Source: DASVTU01 sp036387415
GTDB taxonomy: Bacteria; Acidobacteriota; Blastocatellia; Pyrinomonadales; Pyrinomonadaceae
Length of the DNA: 64,000 bases
Direction of reading: 5' to 3'
Assembly: GCA_036387415.1 (NCBI GenBank)
Contig: DASVTU010000024.1
Location: 1-64,000 of the forward strand
Under the pieces are notes generated by a model. The model was not told where the DNA came from and did no database searches. It saw only the letters and a list, made by a program, of their open reading frames with translations. Each line of letters opens with the position of its first letter. Position 1 is the stretch's first letter. Below, piece after piece: positions 9,719 through 18,902 of this stretch. A program made the position numbers and the translations under genes.

Positions 9719-9749
9719 CCCGCCTAAAGATTCTCTCAAAGGCTTTCGC

Positions 9750-9798
9750 AAAAAAGACTGTGGGTGCAGATTTTGAATCTGCACCCACAGTCTTTTTT
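9750..9798. terminator. Bidirectional intrinsic terminator (perfect 23-bp hairpin)
   Basis: Arms 9750-9772 and 9776-9798 are perfectly complementary with a 3-nt loop. The core is GACTGTGGGTGCAGA. The stem begins with six A and ends with six T, so it has a U-run in either direction. It sits between the stop of the flavoprotein (9718) and the end of the converging matrixin gene (9841). Confidence 0.93.
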
Positions 9799-9840
9799 GT
9801 TTTTCATGCTAACGAACGTTGCTCCGCGCAAATTCTCCAA

Positions 9841-11289
9841 TCAGGGCTGGCCGAATCTGGCGCGGTACTCGCCGGAGATGAGAAACGACCTGACCATCTG
9901 CGCACCGATGTAGTCGCCATTATGTTCGTTAAGTTTGCGAAGCCAGAAATTATAGCCCGCGAAGTCGAGCGTCGGCTCGGGCGGGTCTTCGGGATTTCGC
10001 CTGAGATAGCCGAAATATTCCATCAGCACGAAGGCGCGATTGAATTCGAGTGCCCGCAAATCAGCATCGTCGGCCACTTCTCTGAGCGCCTGCGCGCGAC
10101 TGATTTGCCCACCGTTCAGACGTGCGACGAGGCTGTTGCGTTCATCGGTTGAAAGCACGCCTCCTGTGCGTGCGTTGAGTGTGTCGATGAACTGTTCGTT
10201 GGACATCGAGCCGTAGACGGCGAGGAAGCGACGCCGCTGCACGAATTCATTCAGCCACGCCTGAATGTTTGCTTCGAGCAGTTGCTCCCACCCCGGTTGA
10301 TTGACCACGACACCGCGCGCAACCTGCTGTGTTTCGGGGAGAAACTCCTGAATCGTGATGGGCACGGGTTTACCCGGAATGTCGCCGAAGGCGGCCTTGT
10401 AAGCACGGTAGACGAAGTAGCCCGTCTGCTGAAACTCTGCCGAGAGGAAGAACGCGGCGGAGACATTCTGACGACGATTATCACGGCAAGCAGCGTCGGC
10501 GCCGCAACTGATAATCTGGTCTGTCCAGAAGGAAAGCCCTGCGGCGTCGGGTTCGCGGTTGAGAAAGTCGAGATAGTGTTGGCGGACGAAGGTGCGCGAT
10601 TCGTCAATCGGGTTTGGCGACTGATTGAAGGCCGGGTATCTCGGCAATGAATTGATGGTGTTCTGGTCGCACGTCGTGAGCTTGAGAGGCATGTTGTTGG
10701 CGGCGTCGTTGATATTGCAGATGTAGTTCATGATGGTCGCGCCGTCCGGCTGGTCGCAAGGGTTGCCGGAGGCGGTGGAGGGATGGTCAAGCCCCATCGT
10801 GTGCCCTACTTCGTGCAGCGTGAGTTTGATGATGTAGTTTTCGTAGCCGGGTTGATTTGGGTCGCCGATGAGAATTGAAGTGCCCGCGAAGGTGGCGTTG
10901 GGGTCGAAGGTCAGAGTCGCGGAAACGACTGTGCCGTCGGAGGTGAAATTCTTTCCAGCGAAGGCGGGGACGTTTCCGCCGAGGCTGCCGTTGAGAAATC
11001 TGAACTGGAAATTCTGTCCGGTCGAATCCTCCTCGAACCTGACGCGCGCATGGTTGACGCTGTTGGCGCGGTTCCATTCCGCGAGCGCCCAACGAATCTG
11101 TCGCTTCTGTTCGTTGTTGAGACTGGGTTCGAGGAAGAAGCGCACGGTCGCGCCGCGTCCCCAACCGATATTGTCACTCGTCGCACACTGCGCGTAGACG
11201 CTCGACGCCCCGGCACACAGCGCAGTAGAAAATAACAGCGTCAGCAGCATGCGACGCAAAAATTTATTCCGACCCGGCAGGCTTTTCAT
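9841..11289 (-). CDS. Secreted matrixin-like zinc metalloprotease with C-terminal DUF4214-like domain
   Basis: A 482-residue protein with a Sec signal peptide (cleavage likely after VYAQ). The catalytic domain carries the zinc motif HEVGHTMGLDH and a plausible Met-turn (TIMNY), as in matrixin/metzincin peptidases. The C-terminal half contains FVRQHYLDFLNREPDAAG and a GYNFWLRKLNEH segment. These match the DUF4214 repeat type found on secreted acidobacterial proteins and likely concern surface or substrate binding. It is transcribed alone toward the terminator at 9750-9798. Confidence 0.9.
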   Translation of the reverse strand: MKSLPGRNKFLRRMLLTLLFSTALCAGASSVYAQCATSDNIGWGRGATVRFFLEPSLNNEQKRQIRWALAEWNRANSVNHARVRFEEDSTGQNFQFRFLNGSLGGNVPAFAGKNFTSDGTVVSATLTFDPNATFAGTSILIGDPNQPGYENYIIKLTLHEVGHTMGLDHPSTASGNPCDQPDGATIMNYICNINDAANNMPLKLTTCDQNTINSLPRYPAFNQSPNPIDESRTFVRQHYLDFLNREPDAAGLSFWTDQIISCGADAACRDNRRQNVSAAFFLSAEFQQTGYFVYRAYKAAFGDIPGKPVPITIQEFLPETQQVARGVVVNQPGWEQLLEANIQAWLNEFVQRRRFLAVYGSMSNEQFIDTLNARTGGVLSTDERNSLVARLNGGQISRAQALREVADDADLRALEFNRAFVLMEYFGYLRRNPEDPPEPTLDFAGYNFWLRKLNEHNGDYIGAQMVRSFLISGEYRARFGQP

Positions 11290-11695
11290 TATCCCTCCTC
11301 ATCCCTCCTCGTTGATTTCGCGTCCGGCCATCGCCCAAGCCATTTCGAGATTCGCATGCGGCGAAATTGGCATGTGTTGAAGTTGATAATCTCTCGTCGG
11401 AAAGACGGATTTATGGTGGGGAGATGCTGTCGTCCGGCAGCAAGAGAAATGCCATGAAACTCTGCTGCTTCCGCCGCGAGCGAATTAGACGCGAAACCCT
11501 GTGAATTAGATGATTTGAATAGTGGAAGGATGTCGAAAATTGCGCGCACGCGCGACCCGCGAGCGGTTGCCGACTGAACGAAAAATAATCAGTGTTTAAG
11601 CCTCGCGGTACTAATAAGATACAAAAACGTAGCTCGAAACGCCGTTAAATCTGGTATCTGTTGGACGCGTTGCTGGCATCGTATTTGCAGTTTAT
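11290..11695. other. Divergent intergenic region, no gene seen
   Basis: About 400 nt between divergently transcribed genes, which must hold both promoters. It is locally AT-rich around 11580-11640. I see no clean -35/-10 pair and no convincing coding frame; a minus-strand frame (11289-11549) has neither a domain nor good composition. Confidence 0.4.
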
Positions 11696-12337
11696 ATGAG
11701 GCCGATGAAACAAAAAAATAACAACCGACTCGTTTTCAAATTCGTTCCCGCCTTGCTGCTTTGGGGCATCGCGGTCTGTTTGGCTGTGACGGCGGTTCCG
11801 TCGCTGGCTGGTTCTGTGCTGGCAGTGCAAAAAGGGGATTCAAAGAGCGTTGCGGCGGTTCAGAACCCTGCGGTAACGGCGTTTGAGGAAGACGTCAAGG
11901 AGTACGCCAAACTCCGCGAGGGATTGGAAGAGAAACTGCCCAAACTGCACAAAGAGAGTACGCCCGAACAAATCGAAGCGCATAAGAAAGCCTTTGAGGC
12001 AGCCGTGAGAACGGCTCGGAGCGACGCGAAACCCGGCAGCCTGTTTACGCCGGAGATTGCGGCGCACATCCGCGCGACGATTAAAAACGAGTTCAAGGGC
12101 GCGGAGCGACAAGAACTGCGTGAGGAGGTGTTGGATGCGGACACGAAAGGCGTACCGTTGCGTGTCAATTATCCATATCCCGAAACGAAAGAGTTGACGC
12201 AGATTCCGCCGACGCTGCTGCTGAAACTACCACAACTGCCGAAGCAAGTGCGTTATCGTTTCGTCGGACAGCATCTCCTACTCGTTGACAGGGAAAACGG
12301 ACTCATTATCGACTACATGTTGAACGCCCTGCCGTAG
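11696..12337 (+). CDS. Secreted protein of unknown function
   Basis: A 213-residue protein with a basic N-terminus and a long hydrophobic export segment (residues 12-42). A charged, helix-rich region follows (45-150, with many Lys/Glu). The end is Pro-rich, with a beta-like tail (VRYRFVGQHLLLVDRENGLIIDYM). I recognise no domain. The closing segment looks like the short hydrophobic beta-hairpin common in small secreted proteins of this phylum. It lies 27 nt before a metallophosphoesterase in the same direction, so co-transcription is likely. A start four codons in (ATG at 11705) is equally possible. Confidence 0.75.
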   Translation: MRPMKQKNNNRLVFKFVPALLLWGIAVCLAVTAVPSLAGSVLAVQKGDSKSVAAVQNPAVTAFEEDVKEYAKLREGLEEKLPKLHKESTPEQIEAHKKAFEAAVRTARSDAKPGSLFTPEIAAHIRATIKNEFKGAERQELREEVLDADTKGVPLRVNYPYPETKELTQIPPTLLLKLPQLPKQVRYRFVGQHLLLVDRENGLIIDYMLNALP

Positions 12338-12364
12338 CGCGGGCGCGGACGAAGGAGCAGAGAA

Positions 12365-13309
12365 ATGAAACGGATTCTTGCGTCGATTTTTACAGTCTTT
12401 ATTTGCAGCGCATTTATTGCAGACGCACGCGCTCAGAATCCCGCAGCCGAAAACGCCGGAGCGAGCAGCGCCGCAACGACCAACGCGGTCGGCGAAGCTG
12501 TCAGCCTCCGTCTACCCATGAAGGACGGCTCTTTGCGTTTCGCGGTCATCGGCGACACGGGCACGGGTACAGAGCAACAGCAGCAGTTAGCCGACGTGAT
12601 GGTTCAATCCAGACGGGCGTTTCCCTTCGAGTTTGTCTTGATGATGGGCGATAACATGTACGGTGGCGAGAAAGCCGAAGACTTCAAGACGAAATTCGAG
12701 TCGATTTATAAGAAACTGTTGGACGATAAAGTGAAGTTTTACGCGACGCTCGGCAACCACGACGAATCCAACCAGCGTTTTTATGACCACTTCAACATGA
12801 ACGGCGAGGAGTATTATCGTTTCAAAAAAGGCAACGTCTCTTTCTACTCGCTCAACAGCAACTACATGGACAAGCGGCAGTTGAAATGGTTCGAGGAAGA
12901 ACTCGCCAAAGACGACTCGAAATGGAAAATCTGTTTCATGCATCACCCGCCCTACTCGTCCGGCAAAAAGCACGGCTCCGACAAGGAGACGCGCGAGGTC
13001 GTCGAACCGATATTTTTGAAGTACGGAGTTAACGTGGTGTTCGCCGGACACGAACATTTTTATGAACGCATCAAGCCGCAAAAAGGCATCCACTATTTCA
13101 TCTCCGGCGCGGGCGGCAAATTAAGGCCGGGCGACGTGAAAAAACAGTCGCCGCTGACGGAGAAGTCGTTCGACGAAGATATGTCTTTCATGATTCTCGA
13201 AGTGGTTGACGACCAACTCCATTTTCAGGTCATTTCGCGCGCGGGCAAGACGGTGGATGCGGGCATCGTGCCGAACCAGCGCAAGGCCGCGAGCAGCGCC
13301 TCCAACTAA
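12365..13309 (+). CDS. Secreted metallophosphoesterase (purple-acid-phosphatase-like)
   Basis: A 314-residue protein with a signal peptide (cleavage likely after ADARAQ). Its calcineurin-like metal-binding motifs are in order: AVIGDTGTG, MMGDNMYG, TLGNHDE, a late FMHHPPY and FAGHEHFYER. These are the five blocks of a di-metal phosphoesterase and are spaced as in acid-phosphatase-like members. A low-complexity Ala/Asn stretch (24-45) separates signal and domain. It would act in the periplasm or outside on phosphomonoesters; the substrate is unknown. AAGGAG lies just before the ATG. Confidence 0.9.
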   Translation: MKRILASIFTVFICSAFIADARAQNPAAENAGASSAATTNAVGEAVSLRLPMKDGSLRFAVIGDTGTGTEQQQQLADVMVQSRRAFPFEFVLMMGDNMYGGEKAEDFKTKFESIYKKLLDDKVKFYATLGNHDESNQRFYDHFNMNGEEYYRFKKGNVSFYSLNSNYMDKRQLKWFEEELAKDDSKWKICFMHHPPYSSGKKHGSDKETREVVEPIFLKYGVNVVFAGHEHFYERIKPQKGIHYFISGAGGKLRPGDVKKQSPLTEKSFDEDMSFMILEVVDDQLHFQVISRAGKTVDAGIVPNQRKAASSASN

Positions 13310-13339
13310 TCCTTCCTTTCCGGCGTCGGGGCGGTCGAA

Positions 13340-13368
13340 TTGATGTAGTTTGTGCGGTCGTTTATACT
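13340..13368 (+). promoter_or_regulatory. Sigma-70-like promoter upstream of the kinase gene
   Basis: TTGATG (13340-13345), a 17-nt spacer and TATACT (13363-13368). It would give a leader of about 180 nt before the kinase start at 13558. Recognised by eye from the consensus. Confidence 0.45.
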
Positions 13369-13557
13369 GGTCAGGTTAAACGGCAACGTCACTTTGTGCA
13401 TCAAAAGTTCCTGTGTGGAATACTCCTGTGCAGCATGAAGTAACCGGACTGTTCATCCATCCGACCGACCGATTAATAATTATGATGGATGACGCGCAGC
13501 CACATACCTGCAAGCATTTCTCCCAAATTGCAGCGAACTATCTGGCTTTTCGCAATT

Positions 13558-16500
13558 ATGACCCCCGAACGCTGGAAGCAGATTGAGGAAGTTTTTCAAG
13601 CGGCGCTCGACCTTCCCGAAGGCGAGCGGCGCTCTTTCATCGCCAAAACTTGCGGCGGAGACGACGAACTGTGCAGGGAAGTCGAGGTGCTCATTTCGCA
13701 GTATGCGGAGGCGGGCGACTTCATCGAAACGCCTCCGCTCGCGGGCACCGTCCTCGACCCCGCCACCACCGATTCACATCAGACATGGCTGATGAACGAT
13801 TTCGACGACCCCTCCATCGGGCGTCGCATCGGCGCGTATCGCATCATCCGCGAAATCGGGCGCGGCGGCATGGGCGCGGTCTATCTTGCCGAACGCGCCG
13901 ACAGCGAGTTTCGTAAGCGCGTCGCCATCAAACTCATCAAACGCGGGATGGATACCGATTTCATCCTCCGTCGTTTCCGCAACGAACGACAAATCCTCGC
14001 CACACTCGACCATCCCAACATCGCGCGACTCTTAGACGGCGGCACCACAGACGACGGCTTGCCCTATTTCGTCATGGAGCATATCGAGGGGCTGCCCATC
14101 TATCGCTTCTGCGACGAGCGGAGACTGACCATCCACGAACGCCTGCGCCTCTTTCGTCCGCTCTGCGACGCGGTGCATTACGCGCACCGCAACCTCGTCA
14201 TCCATCGCGACATCAAGCCCTCAAACATCCTCGTCATCGCCGACGGCGTGCCCAAACTCCTCGACTTCGGCATCGCCAAACTCCTGAACCCCGAACTCGC
14301 CGCCGATATCACGCTCGACCCGACGGCGACCGCCATGCGTCTGATGACGCCCGAATATGCCAGCCCCGAGCAGGTGCAAGGTCTGGTCGCCACGCCCGCC
14401 ACAGACGTTTATTCGCTCGGTGTGCTGCTCTACGAGTTGCTGACCGGACACCGCCCCTATCGCCTCCGCAATCGCGCGCCGCATGAGATTGCGCGCGTTA
14501 TTTGCGAGGAAGAACCCGCGCATCCGAGCATCGTCATCACACGCCCAGACGACCTTCTCTCCATGCCTCCGCGCGGCGGCGAAACGACCACCCTCGAACA
14601 TCTCTACGGGAGCCGTGGCTCGACGGTCGAAGCCTTGCGCCGTGATTTGGCGGGCGACTTAGACAACATCGTGATGAAGGCGTTGCGTAAAGAGCCGGAA
14701 TTACGTTATGCGTCTGCCGAAGAATTGCGCGACGACATCACACTCTATCTTGAGGGGCGTACCGTCTCCGCGCCGCTCTACATGCCCGCCGCCATGCGCG
14801 ATGCGGCACACGGTGCGACGGACGCGCCCGCCGATGAGAATTCGCTCGCCGTCTTGCCCTTCAAACTGCTCGACGTGCATCGCGGCGGAGACACAGGCGA
14901 CGATTATCTCGGCGTCGGACTCGCCGATACGCTGATTACGCGTCTCAGCCAGTTGCGTCGCTTCGTCGTCCGCCCGACCAGCAGCGTCGCGCGCTACGGC
15001 GGTGACACAGATTCGCTCGCCGCCGGACGCGAACTCAGCGTGGCCTTCGTCCTCGACGGTCGTATCCGTCGCTCTGGCGAGAGCATTCGCGTCACGGTTC
15101 AACTGTTGGATGTGGACAACGGCGCATCTGTCTGGGCAGGCCAGTTCGACGAGAAGTTTACAGACGTACTCAGCCTCGAAGATGCCATCTCGTCGCAGGT
15201 CGCGGGAGCCATCGTTCCACATTTGACGCACGAAGAACGGCGTCAGCTTTCCAAACGTGGAACCGATAACCCCGACGCCTACGAAGCCTACATGCGCGGG
15301 CGTTACTACTGGAACACTTTCACCGAAGAAGGACTTGCCAAAGCCCTGCTGTGTTACAACCGCGCCGTCGCCTGCGCGCCCGACTACGCGCTCGCCTACA
15401 CGGGCATCGCCGATTATTACAACTGGCTCGGCATCTATGCCGTCCTGCCGTTTGCAGAGACATCAGCCGCCGCCAAAGAAGCCGCGCTCAAAGCCGTGGC
15501 GCTTGACGACTCTCTGGCCGAAGCCTATTCCGCGCTCGGCTTCGCCACACTCATGCACGATTTCGACTGGGAGACAACGGGGCGACATCTCCGTCGTGCG
15601 CTTGAGTTGAATCCCAACTACGTGACGGGGCGGCTCTGGTATTGCTACTTTCTCGGCATGTCCGGGCGGTTCGATGAGGCGCTCGCACAGGTGCGCGAGG
15701 CGGTCGAACTCGACCCGCTCACGCCCTTCGTCCAGCAAACTCTCAGTTGGATTTATTACCACGCGCGACGCTACGACGAATCGGTCGCCGCCGCACGCAA
15801 AGTGTCCGCCTACGAGCCGCGTTATGGATTGACGCACGTTTTTCTCGGTCAGGTGCTCTGGCGACAGACGGGCGAATTCGAGGAGGCCATCGAAGCCGGA
15901 CAGAAAGCCATCGAACTACTCGGCAGAAGCCCTTACACGCTCATCTGGCTCGCATCAACCTACGCGGCTGCCGCGCGACGCGACGAGGCGCTCACCCTGC
16001 TCGAAGAAATCGAGCGGATGTCCGCCGTGCGTTACGTCTCTCCTTATTTGCTGGCGATGGTCTATTGTTATCTGGGCGACCACGAAAGGGCGTTTGCCGA
16101 ACTCGAACGCGCATGGGAGATTCGCGATGGGCGACTGACCTGGCTCGGCGTTGACCCGAACTTCGACCGCTTGCGCGGCGACCCGCGTCTCGCCGATTTG
16201 CTCCGACGCACCAACAATCCCACGGTCGAACGCGTCCATGCCGACAACGTGACGGGCGTCAAATCGGTCGCCGTCCTGCCGTTCAAGTTGTTCAATCCCG
16301 TCAAGGGCGACGACACGGGCGACGAATATCTCGGCGTCGGACTCGCCGACGCACTCATCGCGCGCCTGAGCGCCGTTCGCCGTATCGTCGTGCGCCCGAC
16401 GAGCAGCGTCTTGCGTTATCGCAGCGACGCCGACCCGCTTGCCGCAGGCCGCGAGATGGGCGTCGATTACATCATCGACGGAACCATTCGCCGCGCGGGC

Positions 16501-18753
16501 GCGACGCTGCGCGTCTCCGCTCAACTCTTGAGCGTCGTCGAAGGTGCGACTCGTTGGGCTGGCAAGTTTGACGAGAAGTTGACTGACGTGCTGCAAATCG
16601 AAGATTCGATTTCCGAACAGGTGGCGCGTGCGTTGGTGCTACATCTGACGACCGACGAGCACCGCCAACTCGGCAAACGCGGAACCGATAACCCCGACGC
16701 CTACGAAGCCTACATGCGCGGGCGTTATTATTGGAGCGAGTTTACCGAAGAGGGTTTCATCCGAGCGCTCGACAGCTACAATCGTGCCATCGAACTCGAC
16801 CCTTCCTACGCCGCCGCCTACAGCGGCATCGCCGATTATTACAACTGGCTTGGCGTCTATGGCATACGCCCTTTTGCCGAGTGTGCCGCCGCCGCGAGGC
16901 AAGCGGCGCAGCAGGCCGTGGAGTTGGACGACACATCCGCCGAAGCCTACAGCGCGCTCGGCTTCGCCGTCATCACGCACGACTTCGACTGGACAAATGC
17001 CGAAGCACAACACCGTCGCGCCATTGAAATCAATCCGAACTACGCGACGGCGCATCAGTGGTACAGCTTCCATCTTCAGATGGAAGGGCGCTTCGATCAG
17101 GCCATCGCCGAGATGCGTCGCGCCAGCGAACTCGACCCGCTCACGCCGAGCATTCTCCAATCGCTCGGTTGGTGCTACTACCAGGCGCGACGCTACGACG
17201 AATCGCTTGCCACCTATCGCACCATGCTTGACGCCGTGCCTAACTTCGCCTATGGACTTAGCAGCTATGCGTGGACGCTCCGGCAAGTCGGGAAATATAC
17301 GGAAGCCGTCGCGGCGGCAGAAAAGGCGGTCGAACTTTCAAGTGATAGTCAGTTCTTCCTGAACGGACTTGCCGCCTCGCTCGCTTCGGCGGGCAGGCAC
17401 GCGGACGCACGCCAAACGCTCGCAAAACTCCGCGAGATGCGATCGCGACGCTACGTGTCGCCCTATCATCTCTCGCTCGTTCATCTATGGCTTGGCGAAC
17501 GCGAACAGTCGCTCGCGCTGCTGCGCGAAGCCTATGACATCCGCGACGGCTGGCTCGTCTGGCTCGGCGTTGAACCGCAGTTCGACTCCTTGCGCGGCGA
17601 CCCGCTCTTTGAAGACATCCTGAAGAAAACCGGAAACCCTCTGCTCACACGTCGCGCCGCCTCGTCTGCCTCACGTCGCGCATCCGTGTCCGGCAATCTT
17701 TCCCCGACCCCGCGCCTGAAAGACACCACCGCTTCATCAGGCGTCGCCGCCGCAGGAAACACATCCACCGCCGAGAAACCTAAGCACACCGTCAACGAAG
17801 AAGCGCACCAGCTTTACGTCGCCGGACACTACTTCGCTTCGCGTCGTACCGCCGACGGACTACGGCAGGCCATTCAGAGACTCGAACGCGCCGTCGAACT
17901 CGACCCCGGCTATTCGCTCGCATACGCCGAACTAGCCGACTGCCACGCGCTTCTGAACTGGTACGTCGAACCTCCGCCCGCCGGTGCCTTCGAGCGTGCC
18001 AAGCAGGCCGCGCTCAAAGCCGTCGAGGCAGACCCCGGACTCGCCGATGCACACGCGTCGCTCGGTTTCGTCAAACTTCATTACGACCGCGACTGGGAAG
18101 GCGCGGAACGTGAGTTTCGCTATGCCATCGAGTTGCAGCCCGAAAACACCGTCTCGCACCGTTGGTATGCCTTCACGCTCTCAGCCCTCGGACGCCACGA
18201 TGAAGCCATCGCGCAGATTAAACGCGCGCAGGAACTCTCGCCGCGTTCGCCCGTCACCGCGACGGCGGTCGCCAACGTTCTCTTTTTCGCGCAGCGATTC
18301 GACGAAGCCATCGAACAATGCCGACGCGCGCTCGAACTTGACCCCGGCTCGCTTTCCACGCACATCGTTCTGCGTTGGTCTTACGAACGCAAGGGCATGC
18401 ACGACGAAGCACTCGCCGTCAACGAGCAGGAACGCGCCTTCGTCGGCGATACTCCGACGACACGCGCCAAACGCGCGCACGTCCTCGCCTCCTGCGGACG
18501 CGTGGATGAAGCGCGCGAGATTCTCAACGACATCATTCAACGCCGCGACGAACAGTGGGTGACGGCATACGAAATCGCGGTTATCTTCGCCCTGCTCGGT
18601 GAGCACGAAGAAGCCTTCAAGTGGCTCACGCAGGCCGAGAAGGAAAACGCCGTCGGTTTGACATACATCCGCGTTGACCCGCGCATCGACAGCCTCCGCC
18701 ACGACCCGCGCTTCGACGATATGATTCAGCGCATGAACACTCCCACACGCTGA
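13558..18753 (+). CDS. Ser/Thr protein kinase with two TolB-like/TPR modules and a third TPR block
   Basis: A protein of about 1731 residues from the MTPERW start usual in acidobacterial kinases; an in-frame ATG at 13489 adds 23 atypical residues. The short N-terminal helical domain is followed by a complete Hanks kinase: glycine loop GRGGMGAVY, Lys in VAIKLIKRG, catalytic HRDIKPSNIL, DFGIAK and PEYASPEQV. Next come two copies of a unit made of a TolB-like/adenylate-cyclase-associated domain (LAVLPFKL, DDYLGVGLAD, VVRPTSSV) and a TPR array, at about 14840-16230 and 16260-17630. A third TPR-only block lies at about 17800-18740. No transmembrane segment is visible, so it is probably cytoplasmic. 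The copies share a 47-nt identical stretch (15259-15305 and 16681-16727). Likely a signalling hub; targets are unknown. Confidence 0.93.
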   Translation: MTPERWKQIEEVFQAALDLPEGERRSFIAKTCGGDDELCREVEVLISQYAEAGDFIETPPLAGTVLDPATTDSHQTWLMNDFDDPSIGRRIGAYRIIREIGRGGMGAVYLAERADSEFRKRVAIKLIKRGMDTDFILRRFRNERQILATLDHPNIARLLDGGTTDDGLPYFVMEHIEGLPIYRFCDERRLTIHERLRLFRPLCDAVHYAHRNLVIHRDIKPSNILVIADGVPKLLDFGIAKLLNPELAADITLDPTATAMRLMTPEYASPEQVQGLVATPATDVYSLGVLLYELLTGHRPYRLRNRAPHEIARVICEEEPAHPSIVITRPDDLLSMPPRGGETTTLEHLYGSRGSTVEALRRDLAGDLDNIVMKALRKEPELRYASAEELRDDITLYLEGRTVSAPLYMPAAMRDAAHGATDAPADENSLAVLPFKLLDVHRGGDTGDDYLGVGLADTLITRLSQLRRFVVRPTSSVARYGGDTDSLAAGRELSVAFVLDGRIRRSGESIRVTVQLLDVDNGASVWAGQFDEKFTDVLSLEDAISSQVAGAIVPHLTHEERRQLSKRGTDNPDAYEAYMRGRYYWNTFTEEGLAKALLCYNRAVACAPDYALAYTGIADYYNWLGIYAVLPFAETSAAAKEAALKAVALDDSLAEAYSALGFATLMHDFDWETTGRHLRRALELNPNYVTGRLWYCYFLGMSGRFDEALAQVREAVELDPLTPFVQQTLSWIYYHARRYDESVAAARKVSAYEPRYGLTHVFLGQVLWRQTGEFEEAIEAGQKAIELLGRSPYTLIWLASTYAAAARRDEALTLLEEIERMSAVRYVSPYLLAMVYCYLGDHERAFAELERAWEIRDGRLTWLGVDPNFDRLRGDPRLADLLRRTNNPTVERVHADNVTGVKSVAVLPFKLFNPVKGDDTGDEYLGVGLADALIARLSAVRRIVVRPTSSVLRYRSDADPLAAGREMGVDYIIDGTIRRAGATLRVSAQLLSVVEGATRWAGKFDEKLTDVLQIEDSISEQVARALVLHLTTDEHRQLGKRGTDNPDAYEAYMRGRYYWSEFTEEGFIRALDSYNRAIELDPSYAAAYSGIADYYNWLGVYGIRPFAECAAAARQAAQQAVELDDTSAEAYSALGFAVITHDFDWTNAEAQHRRAIEINPNYATAHQWYSFHLQMEGRFDQAIAEMRRASELDPLTPSILQSLGWCYYQARRYDESLATYRTMLDAVPNFAYGLSSYAWTLRQVGKYTEAVAAAEKAVELSSDSQFFLNGLAASLASAGRHADARQTLAKLREMRSRRYVSPYHLSLVHLWLGEREQSLALLREAYDIRDGWLVWLGVEPQFDSLRGDPLFEDILKKTGNPLLTRRAASSASRRASVSGNLSPTPRLKDTTASSGVAAAGNTSTAEKPKHTVNEEAHQLYVAGHYFASRRTADGLRQAIQRLERAVELDPGYSLAYAELADCHALLNWYVEPPPAGAFERAKQAALKAVEADPGLADAHASLGFVKLHYDRDWEGAEREFRYAIELQPENTVSHRWYAFTLSALGRHDEAIAQIKRAQELSPRSPVTATAVANVLFFAQRFDEAIEQCRRALELDPGSLSTHIVLRWSYERKGMHDEALAVNEQERAFVGDTPTTRAKRAHVLASCGRVDEAREILNDIIQRRDEQWVTAYEIAVIFALLGEHEEAFKWLTQAEKENAVGLTYIRVDPRIDSLRHDPRFDDMIQRMNTPTR
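15259..16727 (+). repeat. Long internal direct repeat within the kinase gene
   Basis: The sensor/TPR unit is duplicated with a period of 1422 nt. The best-conserved part, 15259-15305 and 16681-16727, is 47 nt without a mismatch, including third codon positions, and codes for the GTDNPDAYEAYMRGRY segment. Flanking parts diverge more. This indicates either a recent duplication or continuing gene conversion. Confidence 0.85.
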
Positions 18754-18902
18754 ATCAAATCGCCAACTCTCTCCACACATGCGTTATGATGACGAAGAAG
18801 TTTAAGCAGCTTTCTGTTCGTCGTCTCGCTTGACGCTTGACTCCGACAGCGCGGCGACGTGCAGGATGACTGAAAAGATGAACGAAGGGTGGTTCGCCAA
18901 CA

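Noticed and set aside
9658..10152. Plus-strand frame spanning the terminator
   Set aside because: It runs through the perfect hairpin terminator and is antisense to the matrixin gene.
11289..11549. Possible small minus-strand gene
   Set aside because: No ribosome-binding site, no domain, and it occupies the divergent promoter region.
14221..14601. Antisense frames within the kinase gene
   Set aside because: High-GC shadow frames; all kinase and TPR motifs are in the plus-strand frame.
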